DNA of 64,000 nucleotides from Strongylocentrotus droebachiensis (lineage: Eukaryota; Echinodermata; Echinoidea; Camarodonta; Strongylocentrotidae): contig JAVYIG010002215.1 of NCBI GenBank assembly GCA_035222895.1, positions 1 to 64,000 on the forward strand. The letters run 5' to 3'. Positions 1 to 64,000 of the stretch are shown piece by piece. Each line of letters opens with the position of its first letter. Positions within the stretch are counted from its first letter, which is position 1. The translations under genes were made by a program, and so were the position numbers. The notes beneath the pieces were generated by a model. It saw only the letters and a list, made by a program, of their open reading frames with translations. It made no database searches and was not told the origin of the DNA.

Positions 1-282
1 CCTCAGTTCTCCAAACCGACCGATTCTTGGCAATTGAAAGTAATAAAATTTCTTTGTTTGTCTGAAGTCAGATTTGGCGCTGTGACTGAGTTAGTAAAAG
101 ACTTATCCCTCCACCCCTGACTGTAACCTTGACATTTAAACCCAGTTTTCTCAGTCACAATGCTAAACTGACTTCACATCGACTCCAAACCGACCCGATG
201 CTTGACCATCGGAGGTTGTTGGTGTGAACAGGGTATTACTAGAAAATTGGATGTCCTGCAACTGTATTGGGAAATGTTCATG

Positions 283-428
283 CAGGGGCGTACGCAGGAT
301 TTTTTCGAGGGGGGGGGGGGGGTTAAAAATTTGAAAATCGCACCAAAAATTTCGCAACGAGTCAGCCAGCCGCTGAATAAGCAGGGGGAGGACCCTCAAC
401 CCCCCAACCCCCCCTGCATACGCGCCTT
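283..428. mobile_element. hAT-type MITE, 146 bp
   Basis: Flanked by a perfect 8-bp direct repeat TGTTCATG (275-282 and 429-436). The ends are inverted and related (GGGGCGTACGCAGG against GGCGCGTATGCAGG). G-run and C-run near the ends. An 8-bp duplication and CAGGG-type end point to hAT. Confidence 0.75.
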
Positions 429-1338
429 TGTTCATGTACTTACTGTGCTACAGTGAAGAGAAGAGGAAGGAACCTGTCTACACTGAGGAGAGCCATAGCT
501 GTTGAAAATGACTTGTCCGAACCCTAGTAGTGGTCGAAGAGAGAAAGTTAAAATTCATTAATATTGTCTCAGAAGATGACAGCATTCTGCTCCTTTCCTT
601 CACAGAAATAAAACTTTCTACTACATGTATGAAACTCACTACCTGTATATAATAATCAGTAATAGTTCACATGGCAAATCCATAATCAAACTTGAATCTT
701 TTTAAAAGCAACAAGCCAGCTCTTGAGGCATACCAGCATTCAATGTAAATGGGAAGGCCATTTATGCGTAGACCATAACAGTATTTCAAGAAAGATATGT
801 TAGTCTATAAAAGAACATGCTCTTGATAGAGAAACGCTGATGAAATTTTCCAATATCTTGTAATGATATATATCCATATCATACATGTACATCTACATGC
901 AAAAATGTATGCATGTATTTACAAGCAAAATGCAATAGGCAGTATATATAGTCAATTTACCCCCCACCCCCCCCCCCCCAAAAAAAAAAAAAAATATGGT
1001 AATATAATAATAATAAATAAACGAATCAATAAAAAATACCACCAAAATAAAATTAGAAATTCAATCTATTTAAAGGGATATTTGAGTTTTGTTGCAGAGG
1101 GCGCTACACAAATAATTTTTATTGTGAGATAATGAAAAGCTGAGTATCAAATTTGAAACAATATACAATTTAAATGATAAAATCATTGGTTCAGAGATGG
1201 CTGAAATATCCATAAATATAACCATTTCTAATATATGTGGGGCACCACAAATATTTGGTAATTTTGAACCAGCTGTTGAAAAACGAGATAGACAATATGG
1301 ACACATTGAATTGAAATTTCCATTCGTTTTAGACTTGC
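429..1338. other. Intron beyond exon 50, no further exon seen
   Basis: AT-rich with a poly-C/poly-A tract at 960-995. I looked for the next conserved ZZEF1 segment on the minus strand and did not find it, so the following exon is outside the window. Confidence 0.6.
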
Positions 1339-55978
<54,640 letters not shown>

Positions 55979-56101
55979 GGTTTCCCAAATAGGATAGCTT
56001 TTGAAAGTTGACTTCAACAGTAACGTTCCTGGTATCGCCTACATAGAACATTTGAAAAAATATCTGGAACTAGAGAAGGACAAGGGCGCAGACATATTGG
56101 A

Positions 56102-56109
56102 TGACGTCA
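56102..56109. promoter_or_regulatory. CRE palindrome upstream of ZZEF1
   Basis: A perfect TGACGTCA (CREB/ATF site) 124 bp upstream of the ZZEF1 ATG, in a stretch with several CpGs. Position suits a proximal promoter element, but the transcription start is not known from sequence. Confidence 0.45.
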
Positions 56110-57229
56110 TTGATAAAAATGTGCATTGCATAAAAATATTGCGCCGCCTATATTGCGACGCCTTCGCGGGGCCCCCAACATTTTAGGAAAAACAATTGTA
56201 AATAATAGAAATAAAAGTGGCAGATCCAGAAGTCTTTTAAACTTATCGAAATCTATTCACACCTCTCAATCCTCGTCTATATAGACCTATATCTACACCA
56301 AAAAGCATATTAAAAAATGTTTTTACTTTTTAGATATCTTTGCTAGTTTATATAAAAAACGATTGAATGATTATGCAGAGATAAGTAATTAAATTTGACT
56401 GGAGAGTTAAAAAAATTAACAAAAGTTTCGGTCGGGATACCGTGTCAGACATCCCTTGAAAATGTGGGTCAATATTTCTTAATTCTATGGGCTAAATTTT
56501 GTCAGCGAGACAGAGTCCTTGCCAGGGGTGTAAGGGATGCATCCCCCCCCCCCCTTCAGAATTGTATTTAGGCGATAGCGTGTACATTGAATAATTACAA
56601 ATAATTATCTCAGTTGCCATAGGAATAAGGCATGGGATCAAGCGAAACTTTCTGATCGAGGCTCAAGCCCCCCCCCCCCCCCCTCACCGGGGAAGAGATA
56701 GAGAGCGACGGAAGAAAGAGGAGGAAAAAAGAGAAAAGAAGGCAAAAGAGAGAGAGAGAGAGAAATCCATCAGGGGCCCGGAGATGCGCCCCTGGACCCC
56801 ATTCGTAAAAGATAGAAGTATAGTTCCCAACTTGGACAACCTTTTGTTGTTTAAGATTGCCCTTATGATAAAGTACTTTGTGTGTTGAAGGTTCTGACTT
56901 CCTTACCCCTGGACCCATGTTATAAGTTCAAAAGAGCAGAAACAAGCATTTTGAGATGGACTTCTTTTTTTTTGGGGGGGGGGGTGAGGTGGATAAGAAC
57001 TCATTGATGTTTACAGTCATTTAATCAAGGCCGGGTCATCTTGAAAGAGTGCTTCCTCTACTTCTTTAAAAGGGTCGCATTCTATTGATAACAATGTTAC
57101 ATTGCTGCGGTATAAGTAGGCCTAAAGCACTTTTTGGTATTAAAATGATGGCACTCAGTTTATATCCTTACGGCATAGCTGGCCAGATGGCTCCTTTACG
57201 AACGGAGTAGAACTACGTACATCACGATA

Positions 57230-57840
57230 ATGTGAAAGGGCATTTCTTATATCAAATTGACTTTGTATACGTGCAGGAAGGGCATTTGATACCAAGAAAA
57301 TGAGAAGATTAGTATGCAAAGGGGCACTCTTCTCTTTAATAATTTGGGGGACTTTGTGCTACCAAATAATAAAGGCTCTAAAGCATGAGATAGGCCTATA
57401 TGGCTCTTAGGGACTTCAAGAGTACACATTATATATCGGACAAAAGGGGCACTCAGTATCAGGAGAGAAAATGAGAAAATGATCAAATCATCTAATGGCA
57501 CCGTTAGAAAGGAAGAGGGGCGCACGTATCATCTTATCTTACCAAAAAAAAGGGGTAATGTCTGAAAGTGAAAAGGGCACTTGTCAGAAAGGAAAAGGAA
57601 CACTTTTTGAACTAGGGCATTTATCAAAATTGAAATTATCAGCAGGGGCCCAAGTGGCACTTTCCTACTTATAATTATCAAAACTAAAAAGGGGCAATTT
57701 CCGATTTAAAAGGTGGCACTATAACTTAAGGGAATGGAGCACCGTTATAAAAACTGAAAAGTGAAACCTTTCCGAATTATTGGTCAAAAGGGCGCCCGTC
57801 AAAAGGGCGCCTCCTATAATATGTCAAAGGGGCCCGGGGG
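57230..57840. repeat. Diverged minisatellite with AAAAGGGGCACT core
   Basis: AAAGGGGCACT, AAAAGGGGCAC, AAAAGGGCACTT, AAGTGGCACTTT, AAAAGGGGCAAT, AAAGGTGGCACT and AAAAGGGCGCC recur at irregular 30-60 bp spacing. Confidence 0.6.
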
Positions 57841-58533
57841 TATTTAGGAGTAGGCCTACTTGAAAATGTAGTGAGCACTTAAAATAAAATCTTTCTTTTT
57901 TTTTGCTCATCCCCACCCCCAACCCCCCCCCCCCCCCCCTTCAACAAAAAAAAAAGAAGAAGCCTGGTTATGCATGTCAGTTGGAGGGAGGTTTTTTCAT
58001 AAACTAGGAGACTCTTCATGAGCCGGAGAGCGGGAGGAAGGGCGTGGTCCGGGGCGTGGTAGCGGGATTCTCCCGCTATAGGAGCTGGTGGGTCGGCGGG
58101 AGAATGAGCGTGGAGGCTTGAGACTCCTAGGCTCTCCAATGAGAGGGTTGACAGCCCTGGAGTCACTTATCCCTTATATTTTTAATAATGCAATACCATG
58201 AATGTCTATAGAAACTAGTGGGTGGTGAAAGCTTTTCATATTATACTACATGCATGTATACGTCTCATGCTTTTTTAAGTGATTCTGATGCAACGGTAGG
58301 CCTAATAATTTCCTTTAGATGTGCTCTGATTGATATTAGAAAACAGAAAACCTTAAAATATATTTACAAATTAAGAGCTTTACGAAGATGTGTCATGAAA
58401 TTTGAATGAATTTGACATCCTTCAAATGTCGTGTAACCTTTAATCTGAAACGTGTTATCTTTTCAATCACACCCAAACTCTGCGGTCTGACTGTGTTTTC
58501 CAAATAAAAGTTCTCATCGGTTTTTCTCGAAAC

Positions 58534-58555
58534 GGCGCGTGCGCCTGCGCGCGCG
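58534..58555. promoter_or_regulatory. GC-rich NRF1-like motif upstream of the SH3 gene
   Basis: GCGCGTGCGCCTGCGCGCGCG is the most CpG-dense spot in the flank, about 440 bp before the SH3 start codon. TGCGCCTGCGCG differs by one base from the NRF1 consensus. Plausible promoter core; inference only. Confidence 0.4.
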
Positions 58556-58994
58556 TTCTTCTAACTTCCGCAAATACGGAAATGGTGTGTATATTCCACA
58601 TTGCATTAGAGAAAATATACCAAGAAGTTTCGCAACGAATTGGCCAAAACGACAGGAAAACAAGAAGAGAACATCTTAAAGCCTAACCAAGTGGGACGCG
58701 AGTTCGAATCTGAGTGTAAACTTTCTCGGAAACGATAATTAATTGAAGGGCCACTATCGACATTGTTGACGTTGAGTTGGGTTTTCGTTTTGAAGTAGCA
58801 CAACACAGGCGTGTACAAACTGATTCATTGCAAATCCTGTACCTGTGGTGGTGCATGCAACAGAATAGTACAGCGTGACACTGACAGCATTGCCAAACTC
58901 GAAAGAGCAAATTGGCATCAATTAAACATCCAATACAATACCGGAGATCTGTTTTGTATGATGAACATTCATTGACCACGATTAACTTGAAAGT

Positions 58995-59078
58995 ATGGAG
59001 TACGTGGCTCTCTTCGATTTTTCACCATCAAAGGAAGAGCAAGATGAACTTGCCTTCAAGAAAGGCGAAGTATTGAAG
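58995..59078 (+). CDS. SH3 adapter exon 1
   Basis: Codes for [20 protein letters not shown] and FKKGEVLK, the first strands and RT loop of the SH3 domain. Phase 0 exit at AAG|GTATTG. Confidence 0.85.
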
Positions 59079-62000
59079 GTATTGATCGTGATAGTACTAT
59101 TAGTGATACTTAAAAAATGATAGAGAGTTAATTACATGTACTAACTTACTAGGACCAGAGTAGACTAAGACTAACTAACTACTAAGTAAGTAAGTGTTGG
59201 AAAAATACATGTAATTAGTCATGTAAAGAAGTCTGGACTGGAGATTCATGATCAACAATGACTCGTACATTTTACCAGTGTCCGAGAAAAAGGATCGTCT
59301 GCATAAATGAGGAAACCCTCGTATTCTTAAATGCAGAAAAATAGCGTCCTAAAATTTTTATTTGGCGCTCTGCAGGTTCGGGTTCCAGATCTGCGCGCTG
59401 CCACTGGCAATGCGAAAAACGAAATCCGCGTAATAAATAACCACCAGTTCACCGTCTACTTTTATGGGATGGGTTGTCCTTCTTCCCAAGGATTTATCGC
59501 TCATTACCAGGGAAAAAATAGTTTTAAAATTTCAGGGGCTACTTTTCGAGGTTCCTTGCATGAAAATAACACTCTTTAATTTGTTTTGCATTGAACTCTA
59601 TGCAAAATTTGGGGGCTCTTTTGGGCATAACATGACAGTCTCTGTACAAAGTCGATAAGAAATTCATCACGAAAATCATTGCAGAATCTGTTTTTTCGCA
59701 TTGCCAACGCGCGGATCAGAATGGTTCTATATAAGGGCTCCAAGCTGTTGATGAAAATTCCAACGCTGGTCGCACACAAATTGATTGATAAAGGGTCACA
59801 ATCTATTCTTCATTTAACTTAGATAATTTGTAAAACAACAACGAAACAAAGCCATCTTGCGACGAGCAGAAGCTTGAACATGCGTGGATGGGGACAAATT
59901 ATTCTATAATTCATCATAATAACTCCCAGATCTTTGTGATGAGAAACCTCTTGAATGATATTTCTGTTCACTGTTCACCTCTAATTCTCGGTACCACACA
60001 TTTTTCAATATTGAAATCTAACGGCCACAGCTTGGACCATGCCACATTTGCATTCAGATAATCTTGGAGAATATCACAATCATGTTTTGTTTTGATCCAT
60101 CTGTACACTTTGGTGTCGTCTCGATCCATCTATACATTTTGGTGTCGTCGGCAAACATCTTAGCTGTAGAGGTCACCATTTCTGGGATGTCATTCACGTA
60201 AAACAGAAAAAGCAAGGGCCCTAGAATGGACCCTTGCGATACTCCAGTCCACTTGTCATGTCTTTCCAAGATGACACACCATTTCTAAGAACAACTCTCT
60301 GCCTGCGGCCTTCAAGAAAGCTCTCTATCCAATCCAATACTTGTCCATGTATTCCGAGTTGTTTCAATTTGTACAGAAGCCGTCGATGTGGAACTAGTCG
60401 AAAGCCTTTTCGAAATCGAGATATATAATGTCTACTCCTTATTTCTCATCAAAAGCCTTGGTCCAGTCTTAAAGACAATCCAGAAGTTGAGTAGTGCACG
60501 AACATCCTTGGTGAAAACCATGCTGATGGCATGAAATTATAGTATTGATTGATGCATGTTCAGTTAACTTGTCACAAATAATTTTCTCCAAGATCTTCAC
60601 TATTTGACTTGTAAGAGAGACTTGTAAGAGAGACTGGTCTGTAATTGTTCGGCATTAGTCAAGATCCTTTCTTGAAAGGGGTGTGATGTTGGCATCCTTT
60701 CAAATTCTTGAGGGATTTGACCGGTCTGTAATGATTGCTTACCAGGTAAATAACAATACTCAGAGGCTTGTCAAAATCAAGAACGATCTTTAAAGATATC
60801 GACATGTATCCTGCGGGACCACAAGATTTGTTCAAGTGGAGTTTGTACAGTTTTTCATGAACTGTATTCACAGTAAGGCTGTGCATAACAGTGTAATGAG
60901 GTACCCGAGTACACTCCCAGGCTCACAAGCGAATACTCGAATATTCGGACGCCATGTTTTTTTTGAATTTTTTTGATTTTTTTAGAATTTTTTGATTTTT
61001 TGATTTTTTTTTGAATTTTTTCTTTTTTTGCCACTAACATACCCCTCGGCAGTTTCCCAGGTCCCTCGCCGAAAACGCATGCAATTCTATTTTGAGTTGC
61101 AGTTGAAGGCGCCGATTTAATAAGAATAATAACAGTAAACAATGCTGTTTTAAAAACCAAAGATGGCAGAATAATCCATTTTCCTCCAAGTCCAAACAGA
61201 AATCTGGACATTTGGTCCCAGTTTCTGAAAGGTGAGTTTGACAGTGCTTGAGTTGGGAAACATTTTTACCGACGGTACCATGCCAGCGGCCACCGCTCTC
61301 CCTGGCACGGGTAAGCGTGGGCCTGGACATTTTTTTTTTTTTTTTTTTTTGCGGCCGAATATTCGGGTACGAGAAATCGTACCCGAGTAGTTGTCAACCG
61401 TGCGGGTACTCGAGCATTCGACCAATGTCGACTACCCGTCGCAGCCTTAATTCACAGAGAGTTCAATGTCATAGATAGGATTTATGTCAGAGGTTTTTGG
61501 AATCTGAACAGAAGAGAGCTGCTGATCAACTGCTTCAGTCTTAAAACACTCACGAAAAAGTTCTTTAGAATTTCTACCTTATTCTGATCTTCAGTTTTCT
61601 TACTACCATCATACTCCAAAACCTCAACACTTGTCTCGCAAAAATGTCTCGCATAATTTTAGAATTTCTTGGGTTCTGACTTGATCTGGTTAATTAAAAA
61701 TGTCTCATAATCCACTTTCGCTCCACGCACTACCTTATCAGTATGAGACTCTAGATCAGGCCTTCTCAACTGGCGGCGCGCGCGCCACTTGTGGCGCTTG
61801 CGGTCAATCGGAGTGGCGCGCGGCTGTTCCAAAAAATAAATAAAAAATAAATCAACAATTAAAATTAAAAATTAAAGAAAGACAAAATTAAAAAAAATTA
61901 TATTTTAGAATTAAAAAACTCAGCAAAATCAAAAAGTCGCAGTCAATGTTGAGCCCAAAATGTAACCAAGCCATTTTGTTTGTTTGATTCTCACTTGATT

Positions 62001-63469
62001 TTGACATTTTCCGTGTTTATTGCACCAAAATAACTACATATAAATTAACTTCCGGTGTAGATTTTAGCCAGGAATTGTACTAATTATTTCACATCAATAT
62101 GAAATTATGATTGATGTTTTATGGAACAAAAAGGTGTCAAAAATGCCACATCTGGGCCTTAAAAAAAGCCCTAAAAATCCACTAGCTTCCGGAGGCTTCG
62201 CCCCCTGGAACCCACCCGGTATCGGCTCGGTCGCTACGCTCCCTCGCAACACAGTCACCAAACATACAGGTTGGCACTTCAACCTCAATACGTTTTTGTT
62301 TTGGCACTTCTAATAAACTAGTTGAGAAGGCCTGCTCTACATGTAGATGGTCATATTGTTCTTGTTGAGCACGAAGACTAGTTTTTCTATTTTTCACAGC
62401 TGCTGCCCTCTTCGCTTTCTTGGCTCATTTCACCGACCTGTAACTCATCCATGGTGGCTTATGACGTTGTCCTGATTTCACCAGCTTCGTTGGAATAAAT
62501 TTCTCTATCCATTCTTGATACTTCATCGAGTTTGACTATGGCATCACAGGATCTGTTCTGCATTGGATAGTATCCTACTTGGAGGGATGCAGCCAGGAGG
62601 ATATTGTTGATTGTGCCTGTTCCAAACCCTTATCTTTCCCTTATGGTGTCCCACAGTGTTTTTTTGTTGGGCTCATGTACATGTACGTCTCATATACTGG
62701 TCCTTTGGGAATGATCATCAGCCCACACTGTGGCGTCCAACATACAACCTACATGTACATGTTTGTTTATTTTCCAGATAAAATTCGCTCAGAACACCAC
62801 CCTGGTCTCCACACTAATGATAAAACGTGTAGACAATCAGATTTTGAAATCCATGGTGACTGATAAAAGTTTATTTAAAACTTCAATTCTTAATGTGTCA
62901 AAATTCATTTTATTGAATGAATAAGTAATGTTTTTGATGTTTGGTGTGGCGATTATGGCCAATTGTCAATGTGTACATGTACAATGTATGTGTAGCACTT
63001 GTGATGCTCTGACTTCATGGATTTTACACCATAGTGTTATGCTGCCATCTGCGAGGGATTAGTCTTAATTTTTATGTTAAAGAGTTGACCTTCGCCCCTT
63101 TCGACTGGCATCTTGTTGGCGTAAGGTACATATACAAGTGTGGATGCTGTCAAAACAGTTGGAATAATCTTTTGCGATATATGAATTGTTCTTAAATGCT
63201 GCTACATCTTTGGCAGTATCACCTGTGTAGTTCTGAAGAAATATTATGGTCATGGTGAAACTTTTAATTTGCTGCCCTCTACTGCTGTACCACTGCCAGC
63301 AACAATAGTTTGTTGGCATAAATTAAACAGTGTATAATATACATGGATCTCTTCTTTTTTTCTTCTTTCAGGTGATCAAAAGAGAAGACAGACATTGGTT
63401 GCTTGCCCACCAAGGAGCAAAACAAGGATTAGTACCAGAAAACTATCTGAAAATTGAGAAAGCACACCC
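58995..63469 (+). CDS. SH3-domain adapter, first two exons (GRB2/GRAP-like), 3' end outside window
   Basis: Exon 1 is 58995-59078 (28 codons) and exon 2 is 63372-63469 (32 codons plus 2 nt). The ATG has A at -3 and G at +4, and an in-frame TAA lies 12 nt upstream, so the start is well supported. Donor AAG|GTATTG, acceptor TTCTTTCAG, next donor GTAAGT. The product is an N-terminal SH3 domain: [17 protein letters not shown], a single Trp in RHWLLA, and [17 protein letters not shown]3 domains bind proline-rich ligands. The start MExxAxxDF, the intron after LK and the HP at the end of the SH3 resemble GRB2/GRAP (SH3-SH2-SH3 adapters in receptor tyrosine kinase signalling), but no SH2 domain is visible before the window ends. 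Another SH3 adapter remains possible. The 4.3-kb first intron is packed with transposon remains. Confidence 0.8.
59079..59900. other. Start of SH3-gene intron 1
   Basis: Contains an inverted pair (GATCTGCGCGCTGCCACTGG near 59389 and the related CGCATTGCCAACGCGCGGAT near 59697), suggesting another MITE of about 350 bp. No exon. Confidence 0.4.
60874..61449. mobile_element. Non-autonomous hAT element inside the LINE, 576 bp
   Basis: Perfect 8-bp target duplication ATTCACAG (60866-60873, 61450-61457). Ends TAAGGCTGTG and TAAGGCTGCG. Subterminal GTACCCGAGTA and CGAATATTCG repeats on both sides. Contains a T24 run. Confidence 0.88.
61757..62334. mobile_element. Non-autonomous hAT element inside the LINE, 578 bp
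   Basis: 8-bp target duplication with one mismatch (CTCTAGAT 61749-61756, CTCTACAT 62335-62342). Ends CAGGCCTTCTCAACT with an exact inverse. Joining the flanks mentally restores an uninterrupted LINE frame from HLHV to SHTDK, which confirms the borders. Confidence 0.9.
62531..62805 (+). pseudogene. Second LINE fragment, opposite strand
   Basis: Plus-strand [19 protein letters not shown], then [13 protein letters not shown] and [17 protein letters not shown], the RT region before the catalytic motif of an L2/CR1-like element. The glycine-rich GVPQGSVLG core is damaged and no YADD follows. It abuts the first LINE at about 62531. Confidence 0.82.
62806..63371. other. End of SH3-gene intron 1, nothing recognised
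   Basis: AT-rich, with a pyrimidine tract before the acceptor of exon 2. No repeat shared with the window. Confidence 0.45.
63372..63469 (+). CDS. SH3 adapter exon 2
   Basis: Codes for [20 protein letters not shown] then [13 protein letters not shown], the distal strands and the PxxY-type ligand-groove residues of the SH3 domain. Pyrimidine-rich acceptor, donor CC|GTAAGT leaving phase 2. Confidence 0.85.
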
Positions 63470-63679
63470 GTAAGTCATGTTCTGGGCCTCGTTATTTCTT
63501 TGACATGTTCAGTGAAAAGGCCATTTTCGTAGTGTAATTAATTTTAAATGCATATATATATATATATGCAGGGCTCGACACAACAGGTTCCATGGATACA
63601 TACTGTAGGCACCCGAGATACATAGGCACCCAAAATCCAAGACTAGACCCCCCCCCCCCACAAAAAAAAGAAAAAAGAA

Positions 63680-63868
63680 TGAAAGTCTGTCTGCACTAGT
63701 TTGACCGGGAGGGATTAGACCACCCAGCGTGGTCACTGACAGGTGGTTATCTCATCAACTCAGCTCTCAATCAACATAAGAAAAAGAAGATCATGGGGGA
63801 CCAACAGGCACCGCTTAGGCATTGTTTGCTATATAGAGGGAGCAAGTACAGTAGTAGTGGGGCTTTAG
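63680..63868 (+). mobile_element. TTAA-type MITE family B, copy 7
   Basis: GTCTGTCTGCACTAGTTTGA to GTAGTGGGGCTTTAG; end bases decayed. Confidence 0.75.
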
Positions 63869-64000
63869 TAAATAAATTCATTCATTCATTCAATAAATAA
63901 AAAAATAAAAAAATGAATACAAATTAATAACAAATAAATAAATAAAGAATTATACACATAGCTCATGCGCAAAGACTGTATAAAGTTGAATCCAGACACC

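Larger units (their letters stand above)
55979..58994. other. Divergent intergenic region between ZZEF1 and the SH3 gene
   Basis: Holds the two 5' flanks. Near ZZEF1: CpGs and a CRE. Middle: poly-C tracts (56540, 56670), a GA-rich stretch, and a diverged repeat with AAAGGGGCAC (57230-57840). Near the SH3 gene: a G/C-rich foldback (58000-58165) and the NRF1-like site. No further gene recognised. Confidence 0.6.
59925..62535 (-). pseudogene. Decayed LINE (CR1/Rex-like) with reverse transcriptase, twice interrupted
   Basis: Minus-strand remnants in order: linker [19 protein letters not shown] (62340-62470), IKSEPKKF (61690), [11 protein letters not shown] (60800-60830), NYRPVSLTS (60620), QHGF and TTQLL (60480-60520), [12 protein letters not shown] (60410-60430), [19 protein letters not shown] (60190-60245) and the catalytic FADDTK (60140). 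Several stops and frameshifts and a 27-bp duplication after FADDTK. The motifs are those of non-LTR reverse transcriptases. Two hAT elements sit inside it. Confidence 0.88.

Noticed and set aside
56001..56186. 61-codon plus-strand frame just upstream of ZZEF1
   Set aside because: Starts with TTG directly after an in-frame stop, has no recognised domain and overlaps the presumed ZZEF1 5' untranslated region.
60054..60269. Reverse transcriptase frame as a functional gene
   Set aside because: Only a fragment with flanking stops, a 27-bp duplication after the FADD motif and two insertions; a dead LINE.

Overview
The window looks like AT-rich genomic DNA from a marine invertebrate deuterostome, most likely an echinoderm of the sea-urchin type. 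The basis is many short introns crowded with small DNA transposons, tRNA-derived SINEs, frequent TACATGTA-type tracts, and a gene whose protein aligns throughout with vertebrate ZZEF1. The species assignment is an inference. Recognition of families is from memory; nothing was searched.

Layout. Almost everything from 1339 to 55978 is one minus-strand gene, ZZEF1 (ZZ-type zinc finger and EF-hand domain protein). I could build 50 coding exons, from the ATG at 55978 to an exon ending at 1339. They give 6156 nt, or 2052 uninterrupted codons, with matching splice phases at every junction. The last third of the protein lies beyond the left edge. Domain order is: MGxxxS N-terminus, EF-hand, DOC/APC10 domain, long helical middle, a Ser/Thr/Gln/Pro-rich exon, a CUB-like beta-sandwich, another helical region, then two ZZ zinc fingers. 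About 3.0 kb upstream and head-to-head with it, a plus-strand gene begins at 58995. Its first two exons encode an N-terminal SH3 domain that resembles GRB2/GRAP adapters, and it runs off the right edge.

Introns and flanks hold a dense transposon record. There are hAT-type elements with 8-bp target duplications (283-428, 7446-8878, 60874-61449, 61757-62334) and a piggyBac-like MITE (3702-4286). Several families have the termini TTAA|AG...CT|TTAA and are perhaps Kolobok-like. TA-flanked foldback elements, long palindromes, SINEs and decayed LINEs are also present. In the first intron of the SH3 gene an old minus-strand LINE carries two separate hAT insertions, and it abuts a second LINE fragment on the opposite strand.

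The most unusual pattern is inside ZZEF1. At least seven exons or exon borders (7, 11, 25, 29, 33, 40, 46) have a second, partial copy in a neighbouring intron. One of them (exon 40) is a nearly identical copy joined to a CAT/CAC microsatellite. Several transposons also end within about 10 bp of a splice site. No prokaryotic features, CRISPR arrays or functional RNA genes were found.
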